Assembly: GCF_015207605.1 (NCBI RefSeq)
Contig: NZ_JADEWO010000002.1
Location: 62,001 to 126,000 of the forward strand
Origin: Oculatella sp. LEGE 06141
Lineage (GTDB): Bacteria > Cyanobacteriota > Cyanobacteriia > Elainellales > Elainellaceae
Length of the DNA stretch: 64,000 bases
Direction: 5' to 3'
Below are positions 35,918 to 46,273 of this stretch, one piece after another. The notes under the pieces were generated by a model. It worked only from the letters and a program-made list of their open reading frames with translations. It ran no database searches and was not told the DNA's origin. Each line of letters opens with the position of its first letter. Position 1 is the first letter of the stretch. The translations under genes were made by a program, and so were the position numbers.

Positions 35918-37642
35918 TCAAGGTTGCACCGGAATGGTAACAGTGAAGGTTGTCCCCACGTTTATCTTACTAACCACCTCAACCGTACCACCATGCAACG
36001 CAACGCAGCGCTGCACGATAGACAACCCCAACCCTGTTCCGGCAATGCTGCCCACATTGCCAGCCCGGTGAAATGCCTCAAACAAGTGAACCTGATCGGC
36101 TTCAGGGATACCAATGCCCTCGTCACGAATTTGAAACACTACCCGGTTCGGATGGCGTATTAATGAGAAGTAAACATGACCGCCTTGCGGTGAGTATTTG
36201 GTTGCATTGTTGAGGAGGTTGATCAACACATGGCGCAACAGTTTCGCATCCAGTAGCACTGTGGGTGCAGCGATCGCCGGATGGGTGTCCAGGGTATTCG
36301 CCGGCTCTATTAGCTCTACTGTGATTGGCTCTACTGTGATTGGTTCTACTGTGATTGGCTCCACAGTCAACGTGATCTGATGCTGGTTGCCGAGATGAGT
36401 TTGCAGTTCTTCCACTAACTCCTGGCAGAACAAAACCACATTGAGCGGAGTAGGGTTAAAGACCGACTTGCCAGAATCTGCCTGACCAATAAACAGCACA
36501 TCTTCTAACAGTTCGTTCATCATCCGAACGGTCTTTTTAATGCGTTGGAAATACTCCTGTCTTTTTTCATCCGACCATCCCTCGCTGCACTGTTCCAAAA
36601 GATGACTCGTAAGTGAAATGCTGGTTAACGGATTACGAAACTCATGGGACACCATCGACACAAACCGGGTTTTCATCGCGCTGAGTTCCTGCTCGGCTTG
36701 AAGCGCATTGCGAATCTCTTGTTCGGCCTGTTTTTGGACGGTAACGTCTCGAATAATGGCTGTTATCAGGCGATCGTCGTGTTGCCTCTTCTCTGGAGAA
36801 TCGTGTGGCGTTTCGAGCGGGCTGAAGCGAACCTCAACTGGAAACGTATTGCCATCTTTGCGGCGTGCCCAGCAGCCTATTACTGCGCCGGACAGAGGCC
36901 GACTCAATGCGGCAGACTGAGAAACCTCGTCAGAAATCTGCGGCAAGAGGCGATCGAGCGGAGTTCCCTGCAATTCGTCCTGGTGATAGCCAAACGTGCG
37001 TTCCGTTTCGCTGTTAATTAAAACAATCTGACCTTGCGGTTCAACCACCACAATCGGATCAGGAGCCGACTCCAGCAGCGATCGGAACCGCGTTTCGCTT
37101 TTTTGCACCTCCAGCCGAGCGTATTCCGATCGCTGAATTGCTGCTGTGAGCTGAGTGTTAACGGTTTGAAGCTCACCGTTGCGCTGGTCTAAATCTAAAG
37201 ACAGTTGCCGAGTTCGTAGCAACACGTCAAGGCGAAATTGCAGCTCTGCTTTTTCAACCGGGCTGACCAATACCTCATCGACCCACTGCCAGTGGCACGC
37301 TGCCATATTAAGACTCGATCGTGGGGTGACCAGCAAAAATGGCAAAAATAGCGGGTCAGCCTCTTGTTTACAAGCTTGAACCCAGTGCCACAGTCGATGT
37401 AGCGCTTGACCATCCAAAATGCACAGATCAAACGGACTGGAAACTGCTAAAGAGCCAGATGAAGTGGCTGTTGCACTTGTCATTTGATTGGTGGGTTGCA
37501 GGTTGGGTCGAAGCGATGCCGCCTGAGCGTTAATGGTTGCCAGGTTAGGCAACAAAACCTGATGGCGACGAGATAACCAATCTGCGAGGAGGCTGCGATT
37601 TTCTCGATGCTCGAGCAATAAAAGAATCCGATGCATATTCAT
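35918..37642 (-). CDS. PAS sensor histidine kinase with degenerate N-terminal receiver domain
   Basis: About 574 residues from the ATG at 37642; an ATG at 37636 is also possible. Residues 1-140 fold like a receiver, with the aspartate in FDLCILDG kept, but with LLLLEHREN in place of the double acid and SPVEKAEL in place of the usual lysine-proline. A coiled coil leads to a PAS domain (FRSLLESAPDPIVVVEPQGQ, FGYHQDELQG, DGNTFPVEVRFS). The HisKA box is SMVSHEFRNPLTSI with the phospho-histidine. The HATPase_c boxes are NLLNNATKYSP, IRDEGIGIPEAD and GTGLGLSIVQ. Just before the N box there is an insert of repeated Thr-Val-Glu-Pro-Ile. The kinase lies 281 nt downstream of the KaiC-like gene on the same strand; there is no receiver output gene next to it. 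Confidence 0.9.
   Translation of the reverse strand: MNMHRILLLLEHRENRSLLADWLSRRHQVLLPNLATINAQAASLRPNLQPTNQMTSATATSSGSLAVSSPFDLCILDGQALHRLWHWVQACKQEADPLFLPFLLVTPRSSLNMAACHWQWVDEVLVSPVEKAELQFRLDVLLRTRQLSLDLDQRNGELQTVNTQLTAAIQRSEYARLEVQKSETRFRSLLESAPDPIVVVEPQGQIVLINSETERTFGYHQDELQGTPLDRLLPQISDEVSQSAALSRPLSGAVIGCWARRKDGNTFPVEVRFSPLETPHDSPEKRQHDDRLITAIIRDVTVQKQAEQEIRNALQAEQELSAMKTRFVSMVSHEFRNPLTSISLTSHLLEQCSEGWSDEKRQEYFQRIKKTVRMMNELLEDVLFIGQADSGKSVFNPTPLNVVLFCQELVEELQTHLGNQHQITLTVEPITVEPITVEPITVELIEPANTLDTHPAIAAPTVLLDAKLLRHVLINLLNNATKYSPQGGHVYFSLIRHPNRVVFQIRDEGIGIPEADQVHLFEAFHRAGNVGSIAGTGLGLSIVQRCVALHGGTVEVVSKINVGTTFTVTIPVQP
36315..36367. repeat. 15-bp tandem repeat inside the kinase gene
   Basis: The 15-bp unit TCTACTGTGATTGGC occurs at 36315-36329, 36330-36344 (last base T) and 36345-36359, followed by a degraded fourth copy. 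It encodes repeats of Thr-Val-Glu-Pro-Ile in the kinase ATPase domain. Confidence 0.85.
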
Positions 37643-37923
37643 GCGCTTAAAGGATTGTGAATAACAGCTCAAACCTCGTTACCCACAATCGGTACTACCT
37701 GCTTAATCTTCTGTTGCAGTGAGATGGGCTTTCTTGCTGTCAGATATCAGATATATGGAAAGCCGAGGAGATCAATCGACAGGGAACACGCTTGGATGGG
37801 TCGATCGCCATTGATTTAACGCACTGGGCGATCGCCCGACTAACGACCTACTACCGATAGAGTACAGCGATTTTCTGGCAGATGCACCCCTGCTTCCTGG
37901 TAAACGCTTGCTCGTTCAGCCCG

Positions 37924-39384
37924 CTATTCATGTCCCTGGGGCGTGCCGCCCAGGATGTTTTGCAATCCAGAAATAGGCTGGCTTACTCTTAATCCGTGCC
38001 GGGTAATTTCAAGTTCGTGCAAAGTTTTCTCAAAATCGCTGAGCCGCTTTTTGAGAATGCCGATTGCCTTACGCACTTCTATTTTGCGGTCTACCACTTT
38101 TTCGAAATACCGGAAGTACACAAAGTTATCTGCCAGGTAGGTAATGCCAATTTCGCTAGCCTGAAACTCGCCCGCATACGACTCTGTTTCATTGATCAGC
38201 AGAACGGTAATGCCCACATTGGCGAGGTACTTGCAAAGCGCATGGAGGTGGCTCACCAGATCCTTACCGCTGAGCGACAGCCGATAGCCCGATACGCTGT
38301 CAATCATAATGATGCGAGCCTGTCTGTCTTCCGCTTCCTGGCGGACGAGGTTGGCAAACTCGTCGGGGGTAAGTTGCAGCGGCTCTATTTTGACTAACGA
38401 TAGAACGCCGCGATCGCTCATCATGCGTGCTGGAATGCCAACCGCATCACAGCGTCGCTTGATCACTTCCACCTCTTCTTCGAAGGTATAGACCACAGAC
38501 CGTTCGCCTCGACCTGCCGCCTCTTTCATAATTTGCAGCCCAACGGTTGTTTTACCAACACCGCTGGGGCCGCTGAAGATAGTAACCGTTCCTCGCTCTA
38601 TTCCCCCATGCAAAAGTTCATCAAGGTCTGGAAGGCCGCTGGGAATTGTTTCGAGCGGAAACTCTCGGCGGTAGACTCCGGGTAACAGTCTCGGAAAGAC
38701 GTTCATGCCGTGGTGGGTCAACCGTATGGAATGAGTGCCTTTTTGAAAGTCGGACCCTCGAAATTTAGTCACTGTGAGCGTGCGCCCTGGCGGTAATAGG
38801 CTGAGATGAATCACCCCGTCGCTCATAAATTGCAGATCATCATCGGGAGCCTCTTCACTTCCCTCTGAGGTAAAAACGATGGTTGCTTCTTGTTCAACCA
38901 AAAACCGCAGGAAAGATAGCACCTGCTTGCGGAACTGAAACGGATCGGGAGCAAGGTAGCGAAACTGGGTCATCGAGTCCAAAAACACGCGTTGGGGTTT
39001 GAGTGCCTGGATTTGCTCAATAATTTGTTGCGAAATGGGTTCGCGCTCAACCTCAGCCGGAGAGAAGATGTCGTAGGTCTGGATCTGGGTAAAAAAGTTG
39101 GAGGTCGGGCTGAGGTCTAAGACGGTGACGTGATCCAGGTTCAGGTTGAGCGTTTTGGCATCGGCTAAAATTTGCTCGGTTGGTTCCCCCAGAGCGATGA
39201 GCAAGGTTTGCTCTCCGGCTGCAACTCCTTGAGAGAGAAAATGCATCCCAATGGTTGTTTTGCCCGTTCCAGGGCCACCCCGTACCAGGTACGATCGCCG
39301 TCGAATCAGTCCACCGCAAAGTATTGCATCTAACCCAGCCAAGCCAGTAGAAATGCGCTCTGATGGCAAATTCAATTCAGTCAT
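37924..39384 (-). CDS. two-domain KaiC-like RecA-family ATPase
   Basis: 486 residues with two KaiC-type ATPase domains. Domain 1 has Walker A GGPGTGKTT (36-44) and Walker B VFLDSM (133-138); domain 2 has SGPSGVGKTT (271-280) and IIMIDSV (358-364). The adenine-side K-x-R motif appears in both (TKFRGSDFQKG, 206-216; LKKRLSDFEK near 440). In clock KaiC a catalytic Glu pair follows Walker A: here domain 1 reads LGEP (G66-E67) and domain 2 FEEE (E302-E303). At the place of the KaiC phosphosites S431/T432 it reads T415-Y416. The C-terminal KaiA-binding tail is short. No kaiA or kaiB is nearby. It is probably a signalling KaiC homologue working with the adjacent kinase, not a clock protein; alignments were by eye. 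Confidence 0.9.
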   Translation of the reverse strand: MTELNLPSERISTGLAGLDAILCGGLIRRRSYLVRGGPGTGKTTIGMHFLSQGVAAGEQTLLIALGEPTEQILADAKTLNLNLDHVTVLDLSPTSNFFTQIQTYDIFSPAEVEREPISQQIIEQIQALKPQRVFLDSMTQFRYLAPDPFQFRKQVLSFLRFLVEQEATIVFTSEGSEEAPDDDLQFMSDGVIHLSLLPPGRTLTVTKFRGSDFQKGTHSIRLTHHGMNVFPRLLPGVYRREFPLETIPSGLPDLDELLHGGIERGTVTIFSGPSGVGKTTVGLQIMKEAAGRGERSVVYTFEEEVEVIKRRCDAVGIPARMMSDRGVLSLVKIEPLQLTPDEFANLVRQEAEDRQARIIMIDSVSGYRLSLSGKDLVSHLHALCKYLANVGITVLLINETESYAGEFQASEIGITYLADNFVYFRYFEKVVDRKIEVRKAIGILKKRLSDFEKTLHELEITRHGLRVSQPISGLQNILGGTPQGHE

Positions 39385-41154
<1,770 letters not shown>

Positions 41155-41275
41155 CCATAGCCCGATCGTTGACACAAGGTTGACTCGGTTTTGCCGCTGG
41201 CTCTATCCCCCCGTGGCAGATAGCCGATAGACCAATCGCTGATAGCCTTAATAATGACCCCCAGATTGCAATGTA

Positions 41276-42202
41276 ATGCTGCAACTGCCTGAATCCCCTC
41301 GCATAACCACCCTGGCTTCACTAGAAGACTCATACGAACTTTGCCGCCAAATTACGGCAGAATATTCCAAAACTTTCTATTTAGGTACGCTGCTAATGCC
41401 GGAGGCAAAGCGTCGGGCAATCTGGGCAATTTATGTCTGGTGCCGCCGTACTGATGAGCTGGTTGATGGCCCGCGAGCCGATCTGACAACCGATGCCACG
41501 CTCGATCATTGGGAACAAAATCTGGAGGCGCTGTTTGCAGGGCATCCGATGGATGATTTGGATGTGGCGCTAATTGATACGCTGGAACGGTTCCCGATGG
41601 ATATTCAGCCGTTTCGCGATATGATCGCTGGCCAACGGATGGATCTCTATCGATCGCGCTATAGCACGTTTGAAGACTTAAACCTGTACTGTTACCGAGT
41701 TGCCGGAACGGTAGGGTTGATGTCGGCAGCGGTCATGGGTGTAGACCCTAATTCGGGTTCTACGCCCTGGCAAAGTCCCGAACGACGCAATCCTGAATCG
41801 GAGGCGATCGCCCTGGGGATTGCCAACCAGCTCACCAATATTTTGCGAGATGTAGGCGAGGATGCTCGTCGTGGTCGCATTTACATTCCGTTGGAAGATC
41901 TGGCGCAGTTTAACTACACCGAAGAAGACCTGCTGAATGGGGTGGTAGACGATCGCTGGCGTGAACTGATGCGCTTTCAAATTCAGCGGGCGCGGCAGTT
42001 TTATACCCAGGCCGAGTCGGGCATTGGCTCTCTCAGCCAAGATGCTCGGTTTCCGGTGTGGGCTGCCCTGATGCTGTATCGCAAAATCCTGGATGTGATC
42101 GAAGCAAACCAGTACGATGTATTCAGCCAGCGGGCGTACGTTCCCGGCTATCGCAAGTTCCTTTGTTTACCGATCGCGCGGTTAAGAGCCGAGGTGCTGT
42201 AG
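41276..42202 (+). CDS. crtB: phytoene synthase
   Basis: 308 residues. It joins two geranylgeranyl diphosphates to make phytoene, the first committed carotenoid step. Metal-binding aspartate motifs are RRTDELVDGP and ILRDVGEDARRGRIYIP (N-x-x-R-D-x-x-E-D). Other family stretches are YSKTFYLGTLLMP, WAIYVWCRR, YCYRVAGTVGLMS and LMLYRKILDVIE. The start ATG follows GCAATGTA and lacks a strong ribosome site, so translation may depend on the crtP transcript. The next gene starts 93 nt downstream. Confidence 0.97.
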   Translation: MLQLPESPRITTLASLEDSYELCRQITAEYSKTFYLGTLLMPEAKRRAIWAIYVWCRRTDELVDGPRADLTTDATLDHWEQNLEALFAGHPMDDLDVALIDTLERFPMDIQPFRDMIAGQRMDLYRSRYSTFEDLNLYCYRVAGTVGLMSAAVMGVDPNSGSTPWQSPERRNPESEAIALGIANQLTNILRDVGEDARRGRIYIPLEDLAQFNYTEEDLLNGVVDDRWRELMRFQIQRARQFYTQAESGIGSLSQDARFPVWAALMLYRKILDVIEANQYDVFSQRAYVPGYRKFLCLPIARLRAEVL

Positions 42203-42295
42203 CCCGGTTTATGGCAACGAACTCAGTAGCGTGTGATTCAGCCAATGGTCAACAGAAGCCGTACAGTAAGTCCTGGTTGATTACAGGCTGAATCA

Positions 42296-43669
42296 ATGTT
42301 GACCATTGTTAATCCCTCCACTGAGGATCGGGTTGAGCAACTTCCGGACGATACGGTTGTCACGATCGCCCACAAGGTAGAACAGGCCAAACATGCACAG
42401 GCGGCATGGGCAAATACTTCTTTAGCCGAGCGTATCCAGGTGATTCGCCGCTTTAATCAACTGCTAGTCGAGCAGGCAGAGGGGCTAGCCAGTTTACTGA
42501 CGGCAGAAATGGGAAAGCCCATCACCCAGGCTCGTGCCGAAGTACAGGCGACAACGCAGCGTATTCCCTTTTTTCTGGAGCAGGTGGAGCGGGTTATCCA
42601 GACAGAGACGGTGCTAGCTGACCCCAATAGCGGACTGCGGGAGCAAATTAGCCATGAACCATTAGGCGTTGTTGCCAACATTTCGGCCTGGAACTATCCT
42701 TACTTTGTTGGCACCAATGTTTTTATTCCGGCACTGCTAACGGGAAACGCGGTGCTGTATAAGCCGTCCGAGTATGCCGCGTTGACTGGACAGGCGATCG
42801 CCCATCTCATGGGACAGGCCGGCGTGCCGGAGGGTGTGTTTCAACTCATCTTGGGCACCGGGGAGGTGGGGGCGCTACTGCTGGAGCATCCGCTCAACGG
42901 CGTTTTCTTCACTGGCTCCTATGCCACGGGCTGTAAGGTTGCAGCCGCTGCTTCACGGCACTTGATGAAAGTGCAGCTAGAACTGGGAGGCAAAGATCCG
43001 GCCTATGTCTGTGACGATGTAGACGTGGCGACAGTTGCGGCTGCCCTGGTCGATGGCACGTTTTATAACACCGGGCAGAGCTGTTGTGCGATCGAACGCA
43101 TTTATGTTCACTACCGAATTTATCCAGAGTTTGTTGCCCACTTTGTCAAACGGGTGGAAGGCTTGCAGGTGGGCGATCCAACGCTAGAAACGACCTACAT
43201 TGGGCCATTAGCCCGTCGCGCTCAGTTGCAGGTGTTGGAACATCAGATCGCGGATGCGGTTGCTAAGGGCGCTAAGCTGGCCGTGGGTGGATACCGTCTC
43301 GACCGACCGGGATACTTTTTTGCGCCAGCGGTGTTACTCGACACCACCCATGCCATGACGGTGATGCGAGAGGAGAGCTTTGGCCCTGTTATTGGCATTC
43401 AACCCGTGTCGGATGATGCAGAAGCGGTGCAGTTAATGAGCGATACGCCCTATGGTTTAACGGCAAGCGTTTACACTGCTCAGGAGAAGAGAGCCAGGGC
43501 AATTTTGCAGCAAATGAACAGCGGTACGGTTTACTGGAATTGTTGCGATCGCGTCAGTCCCCGGTTGCCCTGGTCGGGGCGAGGGCATTCTGGTGTCGGT
43601 CTAACGCTCTCCACCTATGGCATTCAGACATTTACCCAGCCCAAGGCGTGGCATTTGCGAACGAATTGA
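42296..43669 (+). CDS. gabD: NAD(P)-dependent succinate-semialdehyde dehydrogenase (aldehyde dehydrogenase superfamily)
   Basis: 457 residues, full length for the cyanobacterial/YneI-type subgroup, which starts directly at the catalytic core. Cofactor-site stretches are NISAWNYPYFVGTNVFIPAL, VLYKPSEYAALTG and FFTGSYATGCKV. The catalytic glutamate lies in LELGGKDP and the nucleophile in NTGQSCCAIERIYVH. EESFGPVIGIQPV closes the core. With 2-oxoglutarate decarboxylase this enzyme completes the cyanobacterial TCA bypass, so succinate semialdehyde is a likely substrate, but the family is broad. It follows crtB on the same strand. Confidence 0.85.
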   Translation: MLTIVNPSTEDRVEQLPDDTVVTIAHKVEQAKHAQAAWANTSLAERIQVIRRFNQLLVEQAEGLASLLTAEMGKPITQARAEVQATTQRIPFFLEQVERVIQTETVLADPNSGLREQISHEPLGVVANISAWNYPYFVGTNVFIPALLTGNAVLYKPSEYAALTGQAIAHLMGQAGVPEGVFQLILGTGEVGALLLEHPLNGVFFTGSYATGCKVAAAASRHLMKVQLELGGKDPAYVCDDVDVATVAAALVDGTFYNTGQSCCAIERIYVHYRIYPEFVAHFVKRVEGLQVGDPTLETTYIGPLARRAQLQVLEHQIADAVAKGAKLAVGGYRLDRPGYFFAPAVLLDTTHAMTVMREESFGPVIGIQPVSDDAEAVQLMSDTPYGLTASVYTAQEKRARAILQQMNSGTVYWNCCDRVSPRLPWSGRGHSGVGLTLSTYGIQTFTQPKAWHLRTN

Positions 43670-43725
43670 ACTGGCCTGAGCCTCTCACTTTAATTTCACC
43701 CGGCTCGCGGAAGAGCGTTGCGGTT

Positions 43726-44736
43726 CTACATCGGTGGCATGGGTTTGTCTGCTCCGAGGACTTCCCGCACACGGTAAATAGGGCGATTCTGCGATTCGTG
43801 GTAGGTTCGCATCGATAGCTCTGCCAGTAGGCCAAAGCTAAAGAGCTGAACGCCCGTTAGAAACAGCACAACGGCCAGAATGAGCAGGGGGCGATCGCCA
43901 ATGCTTTGTCCTAACCCCAGCTTGAGCACGGTGAGGTATAGGCCCGTAATCGTACCCAGAATCATACAAACCAGGCCAAATAGACCAAAGACATGCATAG
44001 GACGGGTCAAAAACTTCTTCATGAAAAAGATGGTTAGCAAGTCCATCAAAACGCGGAAGGTGCGCCCCAACCCATATTTGCTTTGCCCAAACTGCCGCGC
44101 ATGGTGCAGTACTGGAAGCTCGGCAATGCGTGCGCCTTCAATAAATGCCAGTGCGGGCAAGAAGCGGTGCAATTCACCATACAGCTTCATGTCCATTACC
44201 AGCTCCGCTCGATACGCCTTGAGGGAGCAGCCATAGTCGTGCAACGATACCCCAGTCACTTTACCAATCAGCCAGTTGGCAATTTTGGACGGTAGGAGCC
44301 GGGTCAATGCGGCATCTTGCCGCTCTTTGCGCCAGCCGCTGACCAGGTCGTAGCCTTCGTCTAACTTGGCAAGCAGGCGGGGAATGTCGCTTGGGTCATT
44401 TTGCAAGTCGCCATCCAGGGTAATGATGACATCACCGCAGGCATAGTTGAACCCTGCCGCCATTGCTGGAGTTTGGCCATAGTTGCGGCGCAAGAGGACG
44501 GCTCTTAAGTAGGGGTAAACCTCGGTTTGCTGGCGCAAAATTTCGGTGGAGCCATCGCTGGAACCGTCATCGACGCAAATAACCTCATACGTCAGAGCGA
44601 GCGCATCAAGGTTGGTGGTGATGGCCTTGAGCAGGTGAGGTAGGCTTTCGGCTTCGTTGTAAATGGGCACAACGACGGAAAGAGCGGGGCGATCGGTATC
44701 TAGCGGGGCAAGTTGCTCATGCTTATCAACAACCAT
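43726..44736 (-). CDS. GT2 family glycosyltransferase, DPM1/GtrB type
   Basis: 336 residues from the ATG at 44736; the frame stays open to 44793. The N-terminal 230 residues are a GT-A domain (LSVVVPIYNEAESLPHLLKA, EVICVDDGSSDGSTEIL, DVIITLDGDLQNDPSDIPRL with the D-x-D metal site, and LVSGWRKERQDA). Two membrane spans follow (HVFGLFGLVCMILGTITGLY and LLILAVVLFLTGVQLFSFGLL). This is the layout of enzymes that load a sugar onto undecaprenyl or dolichyl phosphate (DPM1, GtrB, ArnC). The sugar is unknown. It lies 122 nt downstream of the YbhN-like gene, and the pair looks like an operon. Confidence 0.9.
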   Translation of the reverse strand: MVVDKHEQLAPLDTDRPALSVVVPIYNEAESLPHLLKAITTNLDALALTYEVICVDDGSSDGSTEILRQQTEVYPYLRAVLLRRNYGQTPAMAAGFNYACGDVIITLDGDLQNDPSDIPRLLAKLDEGYDLVSGWRKERQDAALTRLLPSKIANWLIGKVTGVSLHDYGCSLKAYRAELVMDMKLYGELHRFLPALAFIEGARIAELPVLHHARQFGQSKYGLGRTFRVLMDLLTIFFMKKFLTRPMHVFGLFGLVCMILGTITGLYLTVLKLGLGQSIGDRPLLILAVVLFLTGVQLFSFGLLAELSMRTYHESQNRPIYRVREVLGADKPMPPM

Positions 44737-44857
44737 ATAAGACAGCCTGATCAACGTGGGGCTTGATGCCGTGTGGTCAACGTTGCACCACACTGGCAGA
44801 ACTTACATTATCAGGTATTGTTAAGCCAAATCCGGCCAAATCAAGCCAGTGCTGCAA

Positions 44858-45844
44858 CTACGGTTTTGCCTCGCTCGACCCTTCGAGATTGGATTCGACC
44901 GGGGACATATTCCATTGGTCGTCCAGCCAGGCCATGCTCGCGCCGATCGCTTCTGCCAGGGTGCTGACCAGGCGATATAGTGCCACTGCACTGAGGACGC
45001 TTCCCGTTGAAAATTCGTGGTTGAGGAGGGCGATCGCCGTGGCCTCAAACACGCCAAGACCTCCCGGCGCACCGGGAACCACTAAGCCAACCAGCCACGC
45101 AATGCCAAAGGCGCTGATGATAGATGGGGTTTGTGCTAGCTGAACGGGCTGCAATGCCACAATGGTCAGTAAAAATCCGCTGCCGCGCAGCCCTAAGAAA
45201 CCCAGTTCGCCCAGGAGCGGCAACAGCGGGTAGCGCTTGATCTGAAGCTGCTGACCATCGGTTGCGCCCTGCATCTTGGCTTTAACTCGGCTCAGATATC
45301 GCAAAATGGGGTTCAACACCCAGGGATGGATGCCCAACAGCACTGCGACAAGGCTAAACACCTGAATGCCCAGGTTCACCTGCTGGGTGGTTGCCAGCGC
45401 AATCATCAGGGCTGATGCGGCCATCAACAGCGGCTCCATCAACACGCTGAGCGTTGCAGCTCCGAGTGGGAAGCCCACGGCTCGAGCCGCGTTAACCCGA
45501 CCGTAGAAGTGCCAGACGTTACCCGGCAGATATTTGGCGATGTTGGTTTTGAGGTACACCAAAACCCCCCAAACGCCGTTAGCAGGCTGATTTAACTCTC
45601 GCAGAATCCAGCTCCAGACCCAACCTGACCAGATGTGCGCCAGCAGTGTGACTCCGGTGGCGATCGCCAAACAAGCCCATCCGTTTTCGTCAATCCGAAT
45701 GGCGGTTACTTCGCGCCAGTTATCCTTTAATGCCTTCACCAAAAATAACAGGGTGCCACCCAGAATAAACCAGCGCAGGTAAGGCTTAAATCGCTTTACG
45801 ACCTGGTTTCCAGCAGCAATGAGCGGTCGAAGCTTGAGAGTCAT
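44858..45844 (-). CDS. YbhN/LPG-synthase-like integral membrane protein (UPF0104)
   Basis: 328 residues with about eight membrane spans. Family stretches are WGVLVYLKTNIAKYLPGNVW, AFGIAWLVGLVVPGAPGGLG and VFEATAIALL, the last being the P-G-G-x-G-x-x-E motif seen in the flippase-like domain of lysyl-phosphatidylglycerol synthases. It lacks the cytosolic aminoacyltransferase domain, so it is not an LPG synthase. Such proteins often sit beside polyprenyl-phosphate glycosyltransferases and may move a lipid-linked sugar. It is upstream of the GT2 gene. Confidence 0.85.
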   Translation of the reverse strand: MTLKLRPLIAAGNQVVKRFKPYLRWFILGGTLLFLVKALKDNWREVTAIRIDENGWACLAIATGVTLLAHIWSGWVWSWILRELNQPANGVWGVLVYLKTNIAKYLPGNVWHFYGRVNAARAVGFPLGAATLSVLMEPLLMAASALMIALATTQQVNLGIQVFSLVAVLLGIHPWVLNPILRYLSRVKAKMQGATDGQQLQIKRYPLLPLLGELGFLGLRGSGFLLTIVALQPVQLAQTPSIISAFGIAWLVGLVVPGAPGGLGVFEATAIALLNHEFSTGSVLSAVALYRLVSTLAEAIGASMAWLDDQWNMSPVESNLEGSSEAKP

Positions 45845-46273
45845 AGGTCGCTAAATAGGCGGGTGAGCACAAACTGACATGGCGTTGCGAATGACGGTAG
45901 GAAAGCGGTAGGTTCCTTCCTGCTGTAGAGGCAACGTCCCCACAAAATTCACGCATCCCATCAGTAATGCCCAAACTGCATCGATTCGGGTCATTCACGC
46001 GGCATGACAGGACGGGGTGTGAGGCCGTCTTTAACTAGAAATACCAAACTTTAACGAGTAAATTCATCGGCGTTAGAACATCTTTATTGAATTATCAAAC
46101 TGTATACTGAGCTATTCACACTGTCTTGATTAAAAAAGGCATTAAATCATGAAGGGCGAATAAGGTGTTAACAACTATAAAAATAAGAGACGAGATTTGT
46201 GTTGCGAAAATCTTATCCTTTGCCTCCATTGCAACACATGACTAATGTATGACTAATGTAATGACTATTTAGC
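45845..46273. other. AT-rich intergenic region between divergent membrane genes
   Basis: No gene is seen. The last 250 nt are unusually AT-rich, and a direct 11-bp repeat (ATGACTAATGT) lies at 46238-46259 just before the GT39 start. Promoters of both neighbours must be here. Confidence 0.5.
46238..46267. repeat. 11-bp tandem repeat before GT39
   Basis: ATGACTAATGT at 46238-46248 and 46249-46259 is followed by a partial third copy (ATGACTA at 46261-46267). The repeat ends 7 nt before the GT39 start codon and overlaps the place of its ribosome site. Confidence 0.75.

Noticed and set aside
37924-39384. The circadian clock protein KaiC itself
   Set aside because: The two-domain form is right, but the catalytic glutamate pair of domain 1 and the Ser-Thr phosphosite differ, and there is no kaiA or kaiB.
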